DNA from: Methylococcaceae bacterium
Lineage (GTDB): Bacteria > Pseudomonadota > Gammaproteobacteria > Methylococcales > Methylomonadaceae
DNA length: 35,369 nt
Assembly: GCA_014191975.1 (NCBI GenBank)
Contig: BJHG01000015.1
Location: forward strand, 1 to 35,369
Direction of reading: 5' to 3'
Under the pieces are notes generated by a model, which worked only from the letters and a program-made list of their open reading frames with translations, was not told the origin of the DNA and ran no database searches. The position numbers were made by a program, and so were the translations under genes. This document shows positions 1 to 8,257 of this stretch, one piece after another. Within the stretch, counting starts at the first letter, position 1; each line of letters opens with the position of its first letter.

Positions 1-379
1 GTGTTATCCACGCCTGTCTTTCCGCTATAGGCTGATTCCAGACTTTTTTTTAAGCCAATCTAATTCCATATTCAACTGCCCAATTTTGGCATACAGCCGA
101 TCCGGATCGCTCTGTGCATTGACAGGCTTGGGACCCCGTTTACCTTCAAAAAGACTACCCGCATTGTCCATCAATTCCTTTTTCCATTGACTTACCTGGG
201 TCGGATGGACTCCGTTTTCCTGGGCGATCTCATTGATTGTCTTTGTGCCTTTAACCGCTTCCAAGGCAATCTTAGCTTTTTGTGATCCTGTAAAAATCTT
301 CCGCTTGCTTTCACTCATTTGCCACTTCTCTTTTTTCGACAGAGTATAGCTTAAACTATTGTCCGGATTTCAGGGTCCA
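1..379 (-). mobile_element. IS3-family insertion sequence, partial (runs off left edge)
   Basis: The stretch carries an IS3-type orfA on the minus strand, an A8 run at its 3' end (plus-strand T8 at 44-51) suited to -1 frameshifting, and a plausible terminal end. Read on the minus strand from 379 the end begins TGGACCCTGAAATCCGGACA, starting with TG as IS3-family ends do. Nothing resembling transposase lies beyond 379. The left end, most of orfB and any target duplication are outside the window, so copy integrity cannot be judged. The boundary at 379 is inferred from the TG end and not from a seen duplication. Confidence 0.75.
25..318 (-). CDS. IS3-family transposase OrfA (helix-turn-helix subunit)
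   Basis: This 97-aa protein is a typical IS3 OrfA. A basic N-terminus leads into a helix-turn-helix (about residues 10-50, with INEIAQENGVHPTQVSQWKK), then a GKRGPKP linker and a short coiled coil ending MELDWLKKKSG. In this family OrfA binds the terminal repeats, and a -1 ribosomal slip on an A-run joins it to the DDE catalytic OrfB. Here A8 lies just before the stop, and the -1 frame stays open to the window edge, reading PIAERQAWIT, which resembles the start of OrfB. The DDE domain itself is not in the window. Function is well supported; activity is unknown. Confidence 0.9.
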   Translation of the reverse strand: MSESKRKIFTGSQKAKIALEAVKGTKTINEIAQENGVHPTQVSQWKKELMDNAGSLFEGKRGPKPVNAQSDPDRLYAKIGQLNMELDWLKKKSGISL

Positions 380-384
380 CTATA

Positions 385-419
385 ATATACACCATTTTCA
401 TATTCAAATTGGTGTATAT
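385..419. repeat. 10-bp inverted repeat beside the IS end
   Basis: Arms ATATACACCA (385-394) and TGGTGTATAT (410-419) are perfect complements separated by 15 bases. The structure sits directly outside the IS boundary and upstream of the TlpA gene, so it could be an operator or a weak hairpin. There is no T-run to make it a terminator. The rest of 380-528 holds only a possible -10 box (TATAAT at 473-478) with no convincing -35 partner. Confidence 0.5.
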
Positions 420-528
420 CACACACCGAATACGTTAAATAAAACGTCATCATATTGATTTAAAATTAGTTTTATAATGGCATCAACCTTGCACATTTAA
501 AGCTATTCATTACTTTACTCGATTTTTT

Positions 529-1020
529 ATGAAAAAAATTCTCTTTATTTTTATCGTTGTTACGTTTGCTTTTGTAGCAAACGCAACAGAAGTTGGTCAA
601 CCTGCACCACCATTTACTTTGCCAGCGTTAAAAACCGATTCTCCAACGCAGTTAAAACAATTCACAGGCAAAGTCATTTATTTAGACTTCTGGGCTTCAT
701 GGTGTGCGCCATGTAAAACATCGTTTCCATTACTCAATAAATTACATCAAAAACTCAAAGCACAAGGTTTTGAGGTGGTCGCGGTGAATTTAGACGAGGA
801 CAAAACGCTAGGTGAAAAATTTTTACAAGAAATCCCTGTTGATTTCACTGTTTTACGCGACGCAAAAGGCGAATGGGCAGATCAATATGTAGTTGAATCA
901 ATGCCAACCTCGTTTATTATCGACAAAAATGGCATCGTTCAAAAAATTCATCACGGATTTACCCGCGACGACATGAAAGAATTAGAAATTAAAATCACCG
1001 AATTATTGGCAAAGAAATGA
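529..1020 (+). CDS. TlpA-family periplasmic thioredoxin-like protein
   Basis: The 163-aa protein starts with a Sec signal peptide (about residues 1-19, ending VANA) and then has a complete thioredoxin fold of the TlpA/ResA type. The redox motif WCAPC is at residues 58-62 and the cis-proline is in SMPTSF (P126). Such proteins act outside the inner membrane as thiol reductants, commonly for apocytochromes or other Cys-containing exported proteins, and receive electrons from DsbD/CcdA-type membrane proteins. A dsbD gene lies 1.5 kb downstream and the next gene overlaps by ATGA, which suggests that its substrate may be the Cys-tailed lipoprotein it is coupled to. No strong ribosome binding site precedes the ATG. 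Confidence 0.88.
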   Translation: MKKILFIFIVVTFAFVANATEVGQPAPPFTLPALKTDSPTQLKQFTGKVIYLDFWASWCAPCKTSFPLLNKLHQKLKAQGFEVVAVNLDEDKTLGEKFLQEIPVDFTVLRDAKGEWADQYVVESMPTSFIIDKNGIVQKIHHGFTRDDMKELEIKITELLAKK

Positions 1021-1220
1021 AACTGATTGTAATTATTTTGTTAATTGAATTAACTGCTTGCACGGAAGTTTTGCCACGCCAACGCGGAAATCTAGCCTTG
1101 CCACAAATGGCATTCACACCTGATTCGCTAGAATTTGGTTTGCGTCAACACACCGCATTCAGCAAAGAAGCTGCGAGCGGCGGTTATGGCGGCGGTGGCG
1201 GCGGATGTGGTTGTAATTAG
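1017..1220 (+). CDS. DUF4266-type small lipoprotein with GGCGCN tail
   Basis: This 67-aa protein has a short lipoprotein signal with lipobox LTAC (lipidated Cys15), although a Glu sits at position 11 in the hydrophobic segment. The middle has an RGNLA/MAF pattern, and the last residues are Gly-rich, ending in GGCGCN with two cysteines. This matches my recollection of the DUF4266 family. Its start overlaps the TlpA stop (ATGA), implying translational coupling. The function is unknown; the two terminal Cys could bind metal, be modified, or be kept reduced by the upstream thioredoxin. The presumed partner, a DUF3570 protein, follows but is broken here. Confidence 0.8.
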   Translation: MKLIVIILLIELTACTEVLPRQRGNLALPQMAFTPDSLEFGLRQHTAFSKEAASGGYGGGGGGCGCN

Positions 1221-1231
1221 CAGGGACAAAA

Positions 1232-2462
1232 ATGAAGAAAAATAAAACTCACGCACTCACAAAATTAAATTTAGCCGCCCTCGCTTTAACTGGAATGATC
1301 CAAGATGCAAATGCGGGTGGGGGTTGAAGAAAGTTACAACAGCGATTTCCAATACGGGCATTATGCCTAAAGTGGTAATCGCATGAACGTTGATATTTTT
1401 GATTTGGCGATTTCTACACCCATCGGTAAAAGCATGACCTTTGCAGCAAGTTCGGTTCGCGATGTGATTTCAGGTGCGTCGCCAAAATATAACAAAAAAG
1501 ATAGCAAAGGTAATGTTGTTCAGGTTTTGAGTAGTGCATCGCCGACGAACTGGTGCCATCAATCTATTTGTGAACAACGCGATGGCGTAAATTCAAATTT
1601 AACGTATTTTTTCGATAACGCCGCATTAAATTTTGACGGAGGTTTTTCACAAGAACAAGATTACACCTCACGTTTTGTAAACAGTAATTTGAGCTGGGAT
1701 TTTAACAAAAAACTGACCACGTTGAATTTAGGTGGCTCGGTAGCGTTTGATGTTTCTGAGCCGACAAATATGAATCGAGATTGCAGCACGGATACGACTA
1801 ATACGAATTGCCATAAAACCAGCCAACAATATCTACTCGGTGTGTCGCAAATTCTCGACAAAAACTCACTGTTACAGCTCAATATGACTTATGGTTACAG
1901 CGAAGGGTATTTGTCTGACCCTTACAAAACAGTTTGGTTTTATAACGGTAATACGCTATCAGATATTCAATCGGATAAACGTCCACGTGAAAAAAATCAA
2001 TTCGCCTGGCTCGTGCAATATATTCACAACTTTGAAGGTTTGAATAATGCCGCATTGCACGCAGATTACCGTTTTTCAATGGACAATTTGGGCATCAATT
2101 CTCACACTACCGAATTGAGTTGGCATCAACCTATTACCGCTGGTTGGCAAGTTATCCCACGTTTTCGTTATTACTCGCAAGACAGCGCTGATTTTTATTC
2201 TGCAGTTTTTTCGGGTTCGCACAACAGTTACAGCGTGTATTCAAGCGATTATAGATTAGCAGGATTTGGCGCAATCTCTGGCGGCTTGAAAGTCGCAAAA
2301 ACGTTTATTGACGTGTCAAAACCAATTGAACAACTGAAATTACAAGCGGGCGTGGAATACTACGACCACATCGCGGCGTATCAATTAGGCGGTAACAGTT
2401 CGGGCAATTTTGCCGATTTTAGTTATTATTTAGTTAACGCTTCTATGGGTGTAAAATTCTAA
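1232..2462 (+). pseudogene. DUF3570-family outer-membrane-like protein, broken by frameshift and stop
   Basis: A start at 1232 gives a signal-peptide-like N-terminus (MKKNKTHALTKLNLAALAL...) that ends at TGA 1325-1327. One extra G in the run at 1319-1323 explains the break: dropping it gives GGVEESYNSDFQYGHYA in the frame of the long downstream ORF. That frame then meets TAA at 1368-1370, just before SGNRMNVDIFDLAIS. The remaining 359-aa ORF (ATG 1383) contains the DUF3570 signature VRDVISGASP and many alternating aromatic strands ending in Phe, typical of an outer-membrane beta barrel. With two lesions within 50 bases, no exported full-length product is expected. The barrel ORF from 1383 lacks a signal peptide. 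Confidence 0.82.
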
Positions 2463-2513
2463 ATTAAAACCAAGGTTTGAAAACCAACGTCAACAAAAAA
2501 CAACAATATCGGA

Positions 2514-2533
2514 GTACAAACCTTGGTTTGTAC
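2514..2533. promoter_or_regulatory. 20-bp palindrome upstream of dsbD (operator or attenuator candidate)
   Basis: GTACAAACC and GGTTTGTAC are perfect inverted arms around TT, 17 bases before the ATG of dsbD. A further complementary segment, AACCAAGGTTTG at 2468-2479, can pair with CAAACCTTGGTT at 2517-2528, so two mutually exclusive RNA structures are possible. This could be a regulator binding site or a leader structure controlling dsbD separately from the genes before it. No known motif is recognised. Confidence 0.45.
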
Positions 2534-2549
2534 AAATTCTGAGTACATT

Positions 2550-4433
2550 ATGAATAAAATCCTTACTATTTTTGCATTGTGGTTTAGCGTGATTTCGTTT
2601 GCCATCGCAGACGCGCCAACGGCTGAGATTACAGTCAAAGCGGTCAATACGACGTTTCCCGCGCAATATCAAATCAATTTCACCGTTCCGCCTGAGCATC
2701 ACGCCTATTTGGATAAAGGCGACGAGCAAATGTACATTCCTATCACGTTTGATGGGAATGGCGCGTTAGCAGGCGGGGGTTTAAAAATTGAAAAACTCGA
2801 TAAGCCGTTGGGCGTTTACGACAGCGAAGTGAAAGCCACGGTTTTACGCGCCACAGGTGAATTTAATTTAACACTTTCAGGTGCAGCAAACACGGCTATT
2901 TTTCCACTTTCGGTAAAATATCAAATTTGTAACGACACAACAAAACAATGTTTTCGCCCACAAACTGTTTCCGTTGATTTGAAATTACCAACGAATTCAG
3001 TGGCCAAAAAAGTTGAATCGACCAATACCGCATCCGAAAGCTTCACCGACAAATTGCTCGGTTTATTTAAAAACAACAAGGACAACACGTTAATTATGTT
3101 TGGCTTGATGTTGTTAGCAGGAATGTTATCGGTCGCCACGCCTTGTGTGTATCCGATGTTACCGATTACCTCGATGTTTATTATCGGGCGCGCCAACGGC
3201 ATTGCAGCCAAAGAAAAACAACACGCGCTGGTTTATGTTATCGGTATCGTTTGTACTTATACGTTACTTGGTTTAATGGCAGGCATGACGGGCGGCGCGT
3301 TCAATACGTTTATGCAATCAGCCTGGGTCAATTTAGCGTTTGCCTTATTTTTCACTTTCTTTGCGATTGCGTTATTGGGTTTTTACGAACTCGGTTTTAT
3401 GCAAAACGGAGTCCATCATTTAGACCAAAAATCATCGAATGTTAAAGGTTTAACGGGAACATGGATGATGGGTGCAATCGCAGGATTGGTGATTTCACCT
3501 TGCGTCGGGCCGATTGTGTTTGCGCTACTTTTACAAGTTGCCGACAACATTGCTGATAAAGCGGAGGCGTTAGCGTTGCTCAATCAAACGCCGACATTTG
3601 CTGATAAATTCACCATTTCATTGCAAGGCAGCGTGATGATGGCAGGTTTTGGTTTGGGCGTAGGATTACCGTTTTTCTTGGTGAGCGTCGTCAAATTCAA
3701 AAAATTACCGCGTGCTGGTTATTGGATGAACAAAATAAAATACGCTTTCGGGTTTCTAATTTTATATTTCGCTTATACGTATTTAAACAAAGCGATGGGC
3801 GTATTTGGCGTGGATTCAGAAACGACTTTAGTTTTAGCAATGGGGACGCTTTTTGTCTGGATTGCCGTGGTGAATTGTAACGTGTTGAGCCTAGTTCCGA
3901 CCGACGCGCAACCGAATCACAAATTCAAACATTTCATGGGCGTTATCACGATGCTGATTGGCGTTTGGTTAATGGTGACGAGTTTTGGACATTTACCAAT
4001 TTTGAAATCAGCGATTAAATCTGCGGTTGCCGATGAAAGTGTTGGTGTCAGCGCAAATCCAACCATCGAAACAGAAGCAGGAATTTCGTGGTATCGCAAT
4101 TTTGACGCGGCTCAAAAACTCGCGCAACAATCGGGCAAACCTATTTTTATCGATTTTTATGCCAGCTGGTGCGCGAATTGTGTGGAATTTAAAAATGCCA
4201 CGAAAACCAATGCCGCGTTGAATGAAGCCTTACGCACCAAAGCCGTTCCGGTGAAATTGGTCGATAAAGAACCCGAATTTGAAAAATTCCGTGAAAATCC
4301 CACGCATCGTCAATTGAAAATTGGTTTGCCGTATTTTGCGATTTTAAAACCTGACGGTTCGCTTTTATGGTCTGGCACTGATTATCAAGCGACTGACAAA
4401 ATGATTGCCGTTTTAAACGAAAACAATCTTTAA
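2550..4433 (+). CDS. dsbD: Thiol:disulfide interchange protein DsbD
   Basis: DsbD carries electrons from cytoplasmic thioredoxin across the inner membrane to periplasmic reductases. From ATG 2550 the protein has 627 aa. It has a signal peptide (MNKILTIFALWFSVISFAIA), an N-terminal domain with the Cys pair C127/C134, an eight-helix membrane domain with the paired motifs SVATPCVYPMLP (C199) and GLVISPCVGP (C318), and a C-terminal thioredoxin domain with WCANC (C541, C544). All six redox cysteines are present. An alternative TTG start at 2523 lies inside the palindrome and would put ten extra residues before the signal peptide, so the ATG is preferred. It is a likely electron source for the TlpA-like protein upstream. 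Confidence 0.95.
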   Translation: MNKILTIFALWFSVISFAIADAPTAEITVKAVNTTFPAQYQINFTVPPEHHAYLDKGDEQMYIPITFDGNGALAGGGLKIEKLDKPLGVYDSEVKATVLRATGEFNLTLSGAANTAIFPLSVKYQICNDTTKQCFRPQTVSVDLKLPTNSVAKKVESTNTASESFTDKLLGLFKNNKDNTLIMFGLMLLAGMLSVATPCVYPMLPITSMFIIGRANGIAAKEKQHALVYVIGIVCTYTLLGLMAGMTGGAFNTFMQSAWVNLAFALFFTFFAIALLGFYELGFMQNGVHHLDQKSSNVKGLTGTWMMGAIAGLVISPCVGPIVFALLLQVADNIADKAEALALLNQTPTFADKFTISLQGSVMMAGFGLGVGLPFFLVSVVKFKKLPRAGYWMNKIKYAFGFLILYFAYTYLNKAMGVFGVDSETTLVLAMGTLFVWIAVVNCNVLSLVPTDAQPNHKFKHFMGVITMLIGVWLMVTSFGHLPILKSAIKSAVADESVGVSANPTIETEAGISWYRNFDAAQKLAQQSGKPIFIDFYASWCANCVEFKNATKTNAALNEALRTKAVPVKLVDKEPEFEKFRENPTHRQLKIGLPYFAILKPDGSLLWSGTDYQATDKMIAVLNENNL

Positions 4434-4461
4434 ATTTTTTATTTAGGATAATCTTAACTTT

Positions 4462-5604
4462 ATGCAAAAGAAAATTATCGCCACCAGTCTTCTAGGTTTG
4501 TTGGCATTTGCAGTAACACCTGTTTTGGCGACAGAACAAATTGCTTTCTCGATATTTGGCGCATCTGCCTATCTCAATTTATGCAGCACTTGTCATTCAG
4601 GAAGCAAAGAGAATGAAAGCAAAGGTAACTTAAAAGCAGGTATCAATGCTGCATATCAAAAAGATAAATTTGGCTTATCTACATTGAAAGCACTTGTTAC
4701 CACTCCTGCTTTAACTTGCACCTTGCCACAAGTATTAAACACAACTAAAACAGCGTGCATTACACCTGCGCCGACTTGCGTTCCGCCACAAGTTTTAAAT
4801 ACAGCAAAAACCGATTGTGTCACACCGCCCCCAACTTGTAGCGCAACTGAAGTTTTAAATGCGACAAAAACAGCTTGCATTACAAAACCGCCAGCGCCTG
4901 TCAAAAACACAAAACCCATTTTAAATCCTGTTGCTCAACAATGGGATGTGCAAGTTGGCGAAACATTGATCATTCCATTATCCGTAGTTGATGATGAAGA
5001 AGATGAATTTACGATTGTCACAAGCAAATTGAAAGATTCAAAACTGAATCCTGTTACTGAAAATGACGCAGGCTTACCATCAATGGATTTTGAATGGATT
5101 CCAGCGCAAGCGAACGTGAACAAAATTCAAGCAATTACGTTCCAAGCGAAAGAAAAAAGCACAAAACCTGCGTTAGTTTCAAACAAGGTATCTGTCAAAG
5201 TGCGTGTTTGGGCAGCAGGTGATCGAAATGCCGCTTCGATTACCAAATTAAATGTCATGACAAGCAAATTTTCGGCGGGTATTTTGAAATTAGCGGGTAA
5301 TGTAAAATTTAATAGTTTGCTAACAGCAACTGAAATTCAATCGTTTGTTGCTAAAAATTTAGATTTAACCATTAGCGATACGAACGGCTTAATTGACAGT
5401 CTTCCTTTAACTCTCGACAAAAAAGGAAATTGGGCAATTTCAATTCCTATGATTTCTGTACCTTGTGATGTTACATTGGCATTTGCAGGGCAAAATGCGA
5501 GCCGTAGAGTAGTTGGTTGTTTAAAAACAGCTCAATCAAAAATGAACAACATTCTCGCTGCTAATGATGAGGATCATGATAAAAACAAAAAACACGACGA
5601 TTAA
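4462..5604 (+). CDS. Exported protein with CxxCH heme motif, Cys repeats and Ig-like domain
   Basis: The 380-aa protein has a signal peptide (to about residue 23, VLATE), then a heme-attachment motif CSTCH at residues 41-45 in a very short cytochrome c-like segment. Three near-identical 20-residue units follow (about residues 85-144, pattern TC..PQVLNTTKTACIT.P), each with two Cys, and then Pro-rich linkers. The next part (about 150-255) looks like a beta-sandwich domain of cadherin/Ig type (VGETLIIPLSVVDDEEDEF), and the tail is charged (HDKNKKHDD). No obvious distal Met ligand was seen. The gene follows dsbD by 28 bases, which fits a need for reduced cysteines before heme attachment. The specific function is unknown. 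Confidence 0.72.
   Translation: MQKKIIATSLLGLLAFAVTPVLATEQIAFSIFGASAYLNLCSTCHSGSKENESKGNLKAGINAAYQKDKFGLSTLKALVTTPALTCTLPQVLNTTKTACITPAPTCVPPQVLNTAKTDCVTPPPTCSATEVLNATKTACITKPPAPVKNTKPILNPVAQQWDVQVGETLIIPLSVVDDEEDEFTIVTSKLKDSKLNPVTENDAGLPSMDFEWIPAQANVNKIQAITFQAKEKSTKPALVSNKVSVKVRVWAAGDRNAASITKLNVMTSKFSAGILKLAGNVKFNSLLTATEIQSFVAKNLDLTISDTNGLIDSLPLTLDKKGNWAISIPMISVPCDVTLAFAGQNASRRVVGCLKTAQSKMNNILAANDEDHDKNKKHDD
4714..4893 (+). repeat. Three tandem 60-bp coding repeats
   Basis: Units begin at 4714, 4774 and 4834, each starting ACTTG and containing the conserved core AAGT(A/T)TTAAA. They encode 20-aa Cys-containing repeats and keep the reading frame, so copy number can change without breaking the gene. 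Confidence 0.8.
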
Positions 5605-5613
5605 AATAGTTTT

Positions 5614-7152
5614 ATGCTTTTAAAACGATTTACAAAACTATTTCGCATTGGCTGGGCGGCGAAAAAAGTTCGTGCTAGCCAAAGTGAAACAGAAAAGTTA
5701 CTCGCACAACGTGCATTGGTCGCTTTACTCGCCGATGCACGCGGTATCAGTTTAAAAGTCGGACAGCTTTTCGCGGCTGTCGAAGGCGGCAATGAATTTC
5801 AAAGACTCACCGACAGCCTCCCTGCACTGCCCCTAAAAATCATGTTACCCGTTTTGGAAAAAAGTTTGGGTTTTTCACCAAAAGTCATTTTCAAAAACAT
5901 TCAACCTGCAACAGCAGCGGCTTCATTAGGGCAAGTCCATTTGGCTGAATTTCACGACGGCACACCTGTTGCCATAAAAATTCGTTATCCCGATATTGCA
6001 AATGCCGTTCAAACCGAATTAAAACTTGCGAATTTAATGCCAAATATTGGCAAAGTTCAAGAATGGGGATTTGATTTAAACGCTTACAAACAAACGCTGT
6101 TTAATACATTGCAACGCGAATTAAATTATCGAATCGAGGCGCAAACACAAACTACTTTTCATGAAAATGTACGTGTGCCACGTTTAGAAATCCCGCGTCT
6201 TTATGACGAATTCAGTAGTGATTGTGTATTGGTTCAAAGTCGTGCCACAGGGGTGACGTTTCCAGAAATCATTCATTGGTCAGAATCCGAACGCCGCTTG
6301 ATTGCAGAAACCTTATTGCAAACGTTGTTCACCAGTTTATTTCTTATGGGCGATGTTCATGCCGATCCGCACAATGGGAACACATTCTACAATCATGCTC
6401 ACAATGGCACGATGGTGACATTATTGGATTTTGGTTGCACCGTTTCATTGACCGAAATACGCCGTTTGGCATTGCTAAAATTGATTATCGGATGTCGTAA
6501 AAAAAGTGCGGTGAATCCATTAGAATGTTTTGTTGCGCTAGGCTTTGACGCGCAAAAACTTGCACAGATTCAAGGTGCGTTGCCGTTGTTGAGCCAAATG
6601 TTGTTGCGTCCGTTTTTAGTTGATCACGTTTTTAATCTGTCTGAATGGCAGCTTGAAAAAAATATCACTGATTTATTAGGTGAAAAACGTTGGTGGTTTC
6701 GCTCGGCGGGTGCGGCAGATTTGATGTTGTTAATGCGAGCATTTCAAGGTTTGATGCAACAATTACAACAGCTTCAAATCAATTTAAATTGGTGGAAATT
6801 GTTAGAAAAAAGTGTTGGTAATGCGTTATTACAGAAAGCACGAGATGTGATTTTATCGTCAGTCAACTTGATAAAAACCGAATTTAAAACACTCGATTTC
6901 GCCTCACAAGCGACTAAATTACACGTTAACATTACGCAAAATAATCAAACATTAGTGGCACTGACATTACCTGCGGAAGCGGTTTTAGACTTGGAAAATT
7001 TAGTGCCAGAAAATGTGCGTGCAGCATTAGAAAAAAGTGGTGATTGTGATTTATCTTCGATTTTGACACGCTTGAAATTAGACGGTTTAAGTCCACAAAT
7101 TTTATTTGAATATACGCTTAATCAGAAAAGTTATCGTATTTGGCTAGCTTAA
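5614..7152 (+). CDS. ABC1/AarF/UbiB-family kinase-like protein
   Basis: The 512-aa protein has the ABC1 (UbiB/COQ8) fold signatures in order: KVGQ (residues 48-51), the Ala-rich loop AAASLGQVH (101-109), the ATP-site Lys in VAIKIRYP (K122), HADPHNGN (249-256) with catalytic Asp/Asn, and the metal-binding DFG in LLDFG (270-274). The family consists of atypical ATPases/kinases, some of which support ubiquinone synthesis. The C-terminal 200 residues show no clear transmembrane helices like those of classical UbiB, so it is named at family level only. A ubiC gene is present far away at 31574, but no ubi genes adjoin it. It follows the heme-motif gene by 9 bases and ends at a strong hairpin. Confidence 0.85.
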   Translation: MLLKRFTKLFRIGWAAKKVRASQSETEKLLAQRALVALLADARGISLKVGQLFAAVEGGNEFQRLTDSLPALPLKIMLPVLEKSLGFSPKVIFKNIQPATAAASLGQVHLAEFHDGTPVAIKIRYPDIANAVQTELKLANLMPNIGKVQEWGFDLNAYKQTLFNTLQRELNYRIEAQTQTTFHENVRVPRLEIPRLYDEFSSDCVLVQSRATGVTFPEIIHWSESERRLIAETLLQTLFTSLFLMGDVHADPHNGNTFYNHAHNGTMVTLLDFGCTVSLTEIRRLALLKLIIGCRKKSAVNPLECFVALGFDAQKLAQIQGALPLLSQMLLRPFLVDHVFNLSEWQLEKNITDLLGEKRWWFRSAGAADLMLLMRAFQGLMQQLQQLQINLNWWKLLEKSVGNALLQKARDVILSSVNLIKTEFKTLDFASQATKLHVNITQNNQTLVALTLPAEAVLDLENLVPENVRAALEKSGDCDLSSILTRLKLDGLSPQILFEYTLNQKSYRIWLA

Positions 7153-7178
7153 AACGGCGCATTTTCACACGCCGTTTT
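7151..7178. terminator. Bidirectional intrinsic terminator between ABC1 gene and creA
   Basis: A 9-bp perfect stem (AAAACGGCG / CGCCGTTTT) encloses a 10-base loop, with A and T tracts on both sides. It lies between the convergent stops of the ABC1-family gene and creA and can serve both. Confidence 0.8.
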
Positions 7179-7182
7179 AATG

Positions 7183-7650
7183 TTAATTCCAACGCATCAC
7201 AGGTACAGACGAAATCGAATTTTTCGGCGAACCGTCAATCAATTTGTCGCTGTAAGCGAGATAAACCAAGACATTTCGTTTTTTATCATAGAAACGAACA
7301 ACCTGTAGTTTCTTTAACAACAAGGAACGACTTTCTTTAAAAACAGTGTCACCGTTTTTCAAGTTGCCCAATTTGGTTAAATCAATTGAACCCACTTGCC
7401 GACACGCAATTGAAGCTTCCGAAGGATCTTCAGCTAAGCCAACCGCGCCTTTTAAACCACCTGTTTGTGCTTTTGAAACATGACAGGAAATACCTGCCAC
7501 ATCTGGATCATCAAATGCTTCAATGACGATTTTACTGTTTGGACTAAGTAAATTAAACGTCGTTGAAACTTCGCCAATTTCTTCAGCAACCGCTGAAAAT
7601 GCAAACATTACCAAAATTCCGAAAGTGATTTTTTTTAAGATAATGTTCAT
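7183..7650 (-). CDS. creA: CreA family periplasmic protein
   Basis: The 155-aa protein closely follows E. coli CreA as I recall it: a signal peptide (to about residue 22, AVA), then EEIGEV, the core [53 protein letters not shown] and the C-terminal SVPVMRW. The function of the family is not established. The product is predicted to be periplasmic. Its ATG overlaps the stop of the upstream TerD-family gene (ATGA at 7650-7647), so it is the last gene of a ter operon rather than of the creABCD locus of enterics. Confidence 0.93.
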   Translation of the reverse strand: MNIILKKITFGILVMFAFSAVAEEIGEVSTTFNLLSPNSKIVIEAFDDPDVAGISCHVSKAQTGGLKGAVGLAEDPSEASIACRQVGSIDLTKLGNLKNGDTVFKESRSLLLKKLQVVRFYDKKRNVLVYLAYSDKLIDGSPKNSISSVPVMRWN

Positions 7651-8249
7651 AAAAATAAACTAATGGGTTTGAACAAATCGTTAATGGTTCGACCAGTCGC
7701 ATTTTCGCCAATCGCATGCATTTTCCATTCGCCATTGTGACGGTAAACTTTGGCCATAATTTGCGCGGTGTGCGACCCTTGGGAAGTCAACGTATAACGC
7801 GCAATCTCACTCTGATTATTGCCATCTAGCAAACGACAATACGCATTTTCAACGGAATCAAATGTTTGACCCGTAAATGAATTAACCGTAAAAACTAACG
7901 CCGTCACACTTTCAGGAACACGGCTCAAATCCACCACAATTTGTTCATCATCGCCGTCGCCTTTACCTGTGCGATTATCACCACTGTGCAAAATGCTGCC
8001 GTCTTTGCTTTTTAATTGTCCGAAAAAAATCGCATCAACGGGCTTATCACCTGCAAACATAATACACGACGCATCTAAATCAATTGAATCGTCGCTTGAA
8101 CCGCCACTGAATAATCCACCTAACAATCCCCCTTTTTTTTCACCAGATTGTTTAGCATCCCAACCCAAGCCCATTACGACTTTTGTTAATGTGCCGCCTG
8201 CTTCTTTTTCGAGCGAAATTTTCTGCCCTTTCTCGAGATTAATAGCCAT
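7647..8249 (-). CDS. TerD-family protein with Gly-rich insertion
   Basis: The start is ATG 8249, preceded by AGGA, and gives 200 aa. The longer ORF upstream would overlap the previous gene and lacks family similarity. TerD proteins are calcium-binding cytoplasmic proteins linked to tellurite resistance and envelope stress. The family signature [13 protein letters not shown] is at residues 90-102, and the C-terminal [17 protein letters not shown] motif is present. A Lys/Gly/Ser-rich insertion (about residues 36-54, [19 protein letters not shown]) is absent from its neighbour. It lies 8 bases after the other terD gene and overlaps creA. No terC or terB is in the window. Confidence 0.9.
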   Translation of the reverse strand: MAINLEKGQKISLEKEAGGTLTKVVMGLGWDAKQSGEKKGGLLGGLFSGGSSDDSIDLDASCIMFAGDKPVDAIFFGQLKSKDGSILHSGDNRTGKGDGDDEQIVVDLSRVPESVTALVFTVNSFTGQTFDSVENAYCRLLDGNNQSEIARYTLTSQGSHTAQIMAKVYRHNGEWKMHAIGENATGRTINDLFKPISLFL

Positions 8250-8257
8250 TTTCAGTC

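Noticed and set aside
2523-2549. TTG start giving a longer DsbD
   Set aside because: It lies inside the palindrome and would place ten polar residues ahead of a normal signal peptide; ATG 2550 is better.
4656-4919. 87-aa minus-strand frame opposite the Cys repeats
   Set aside because: It is an antisense product of the tandem repeat and has low complexity.
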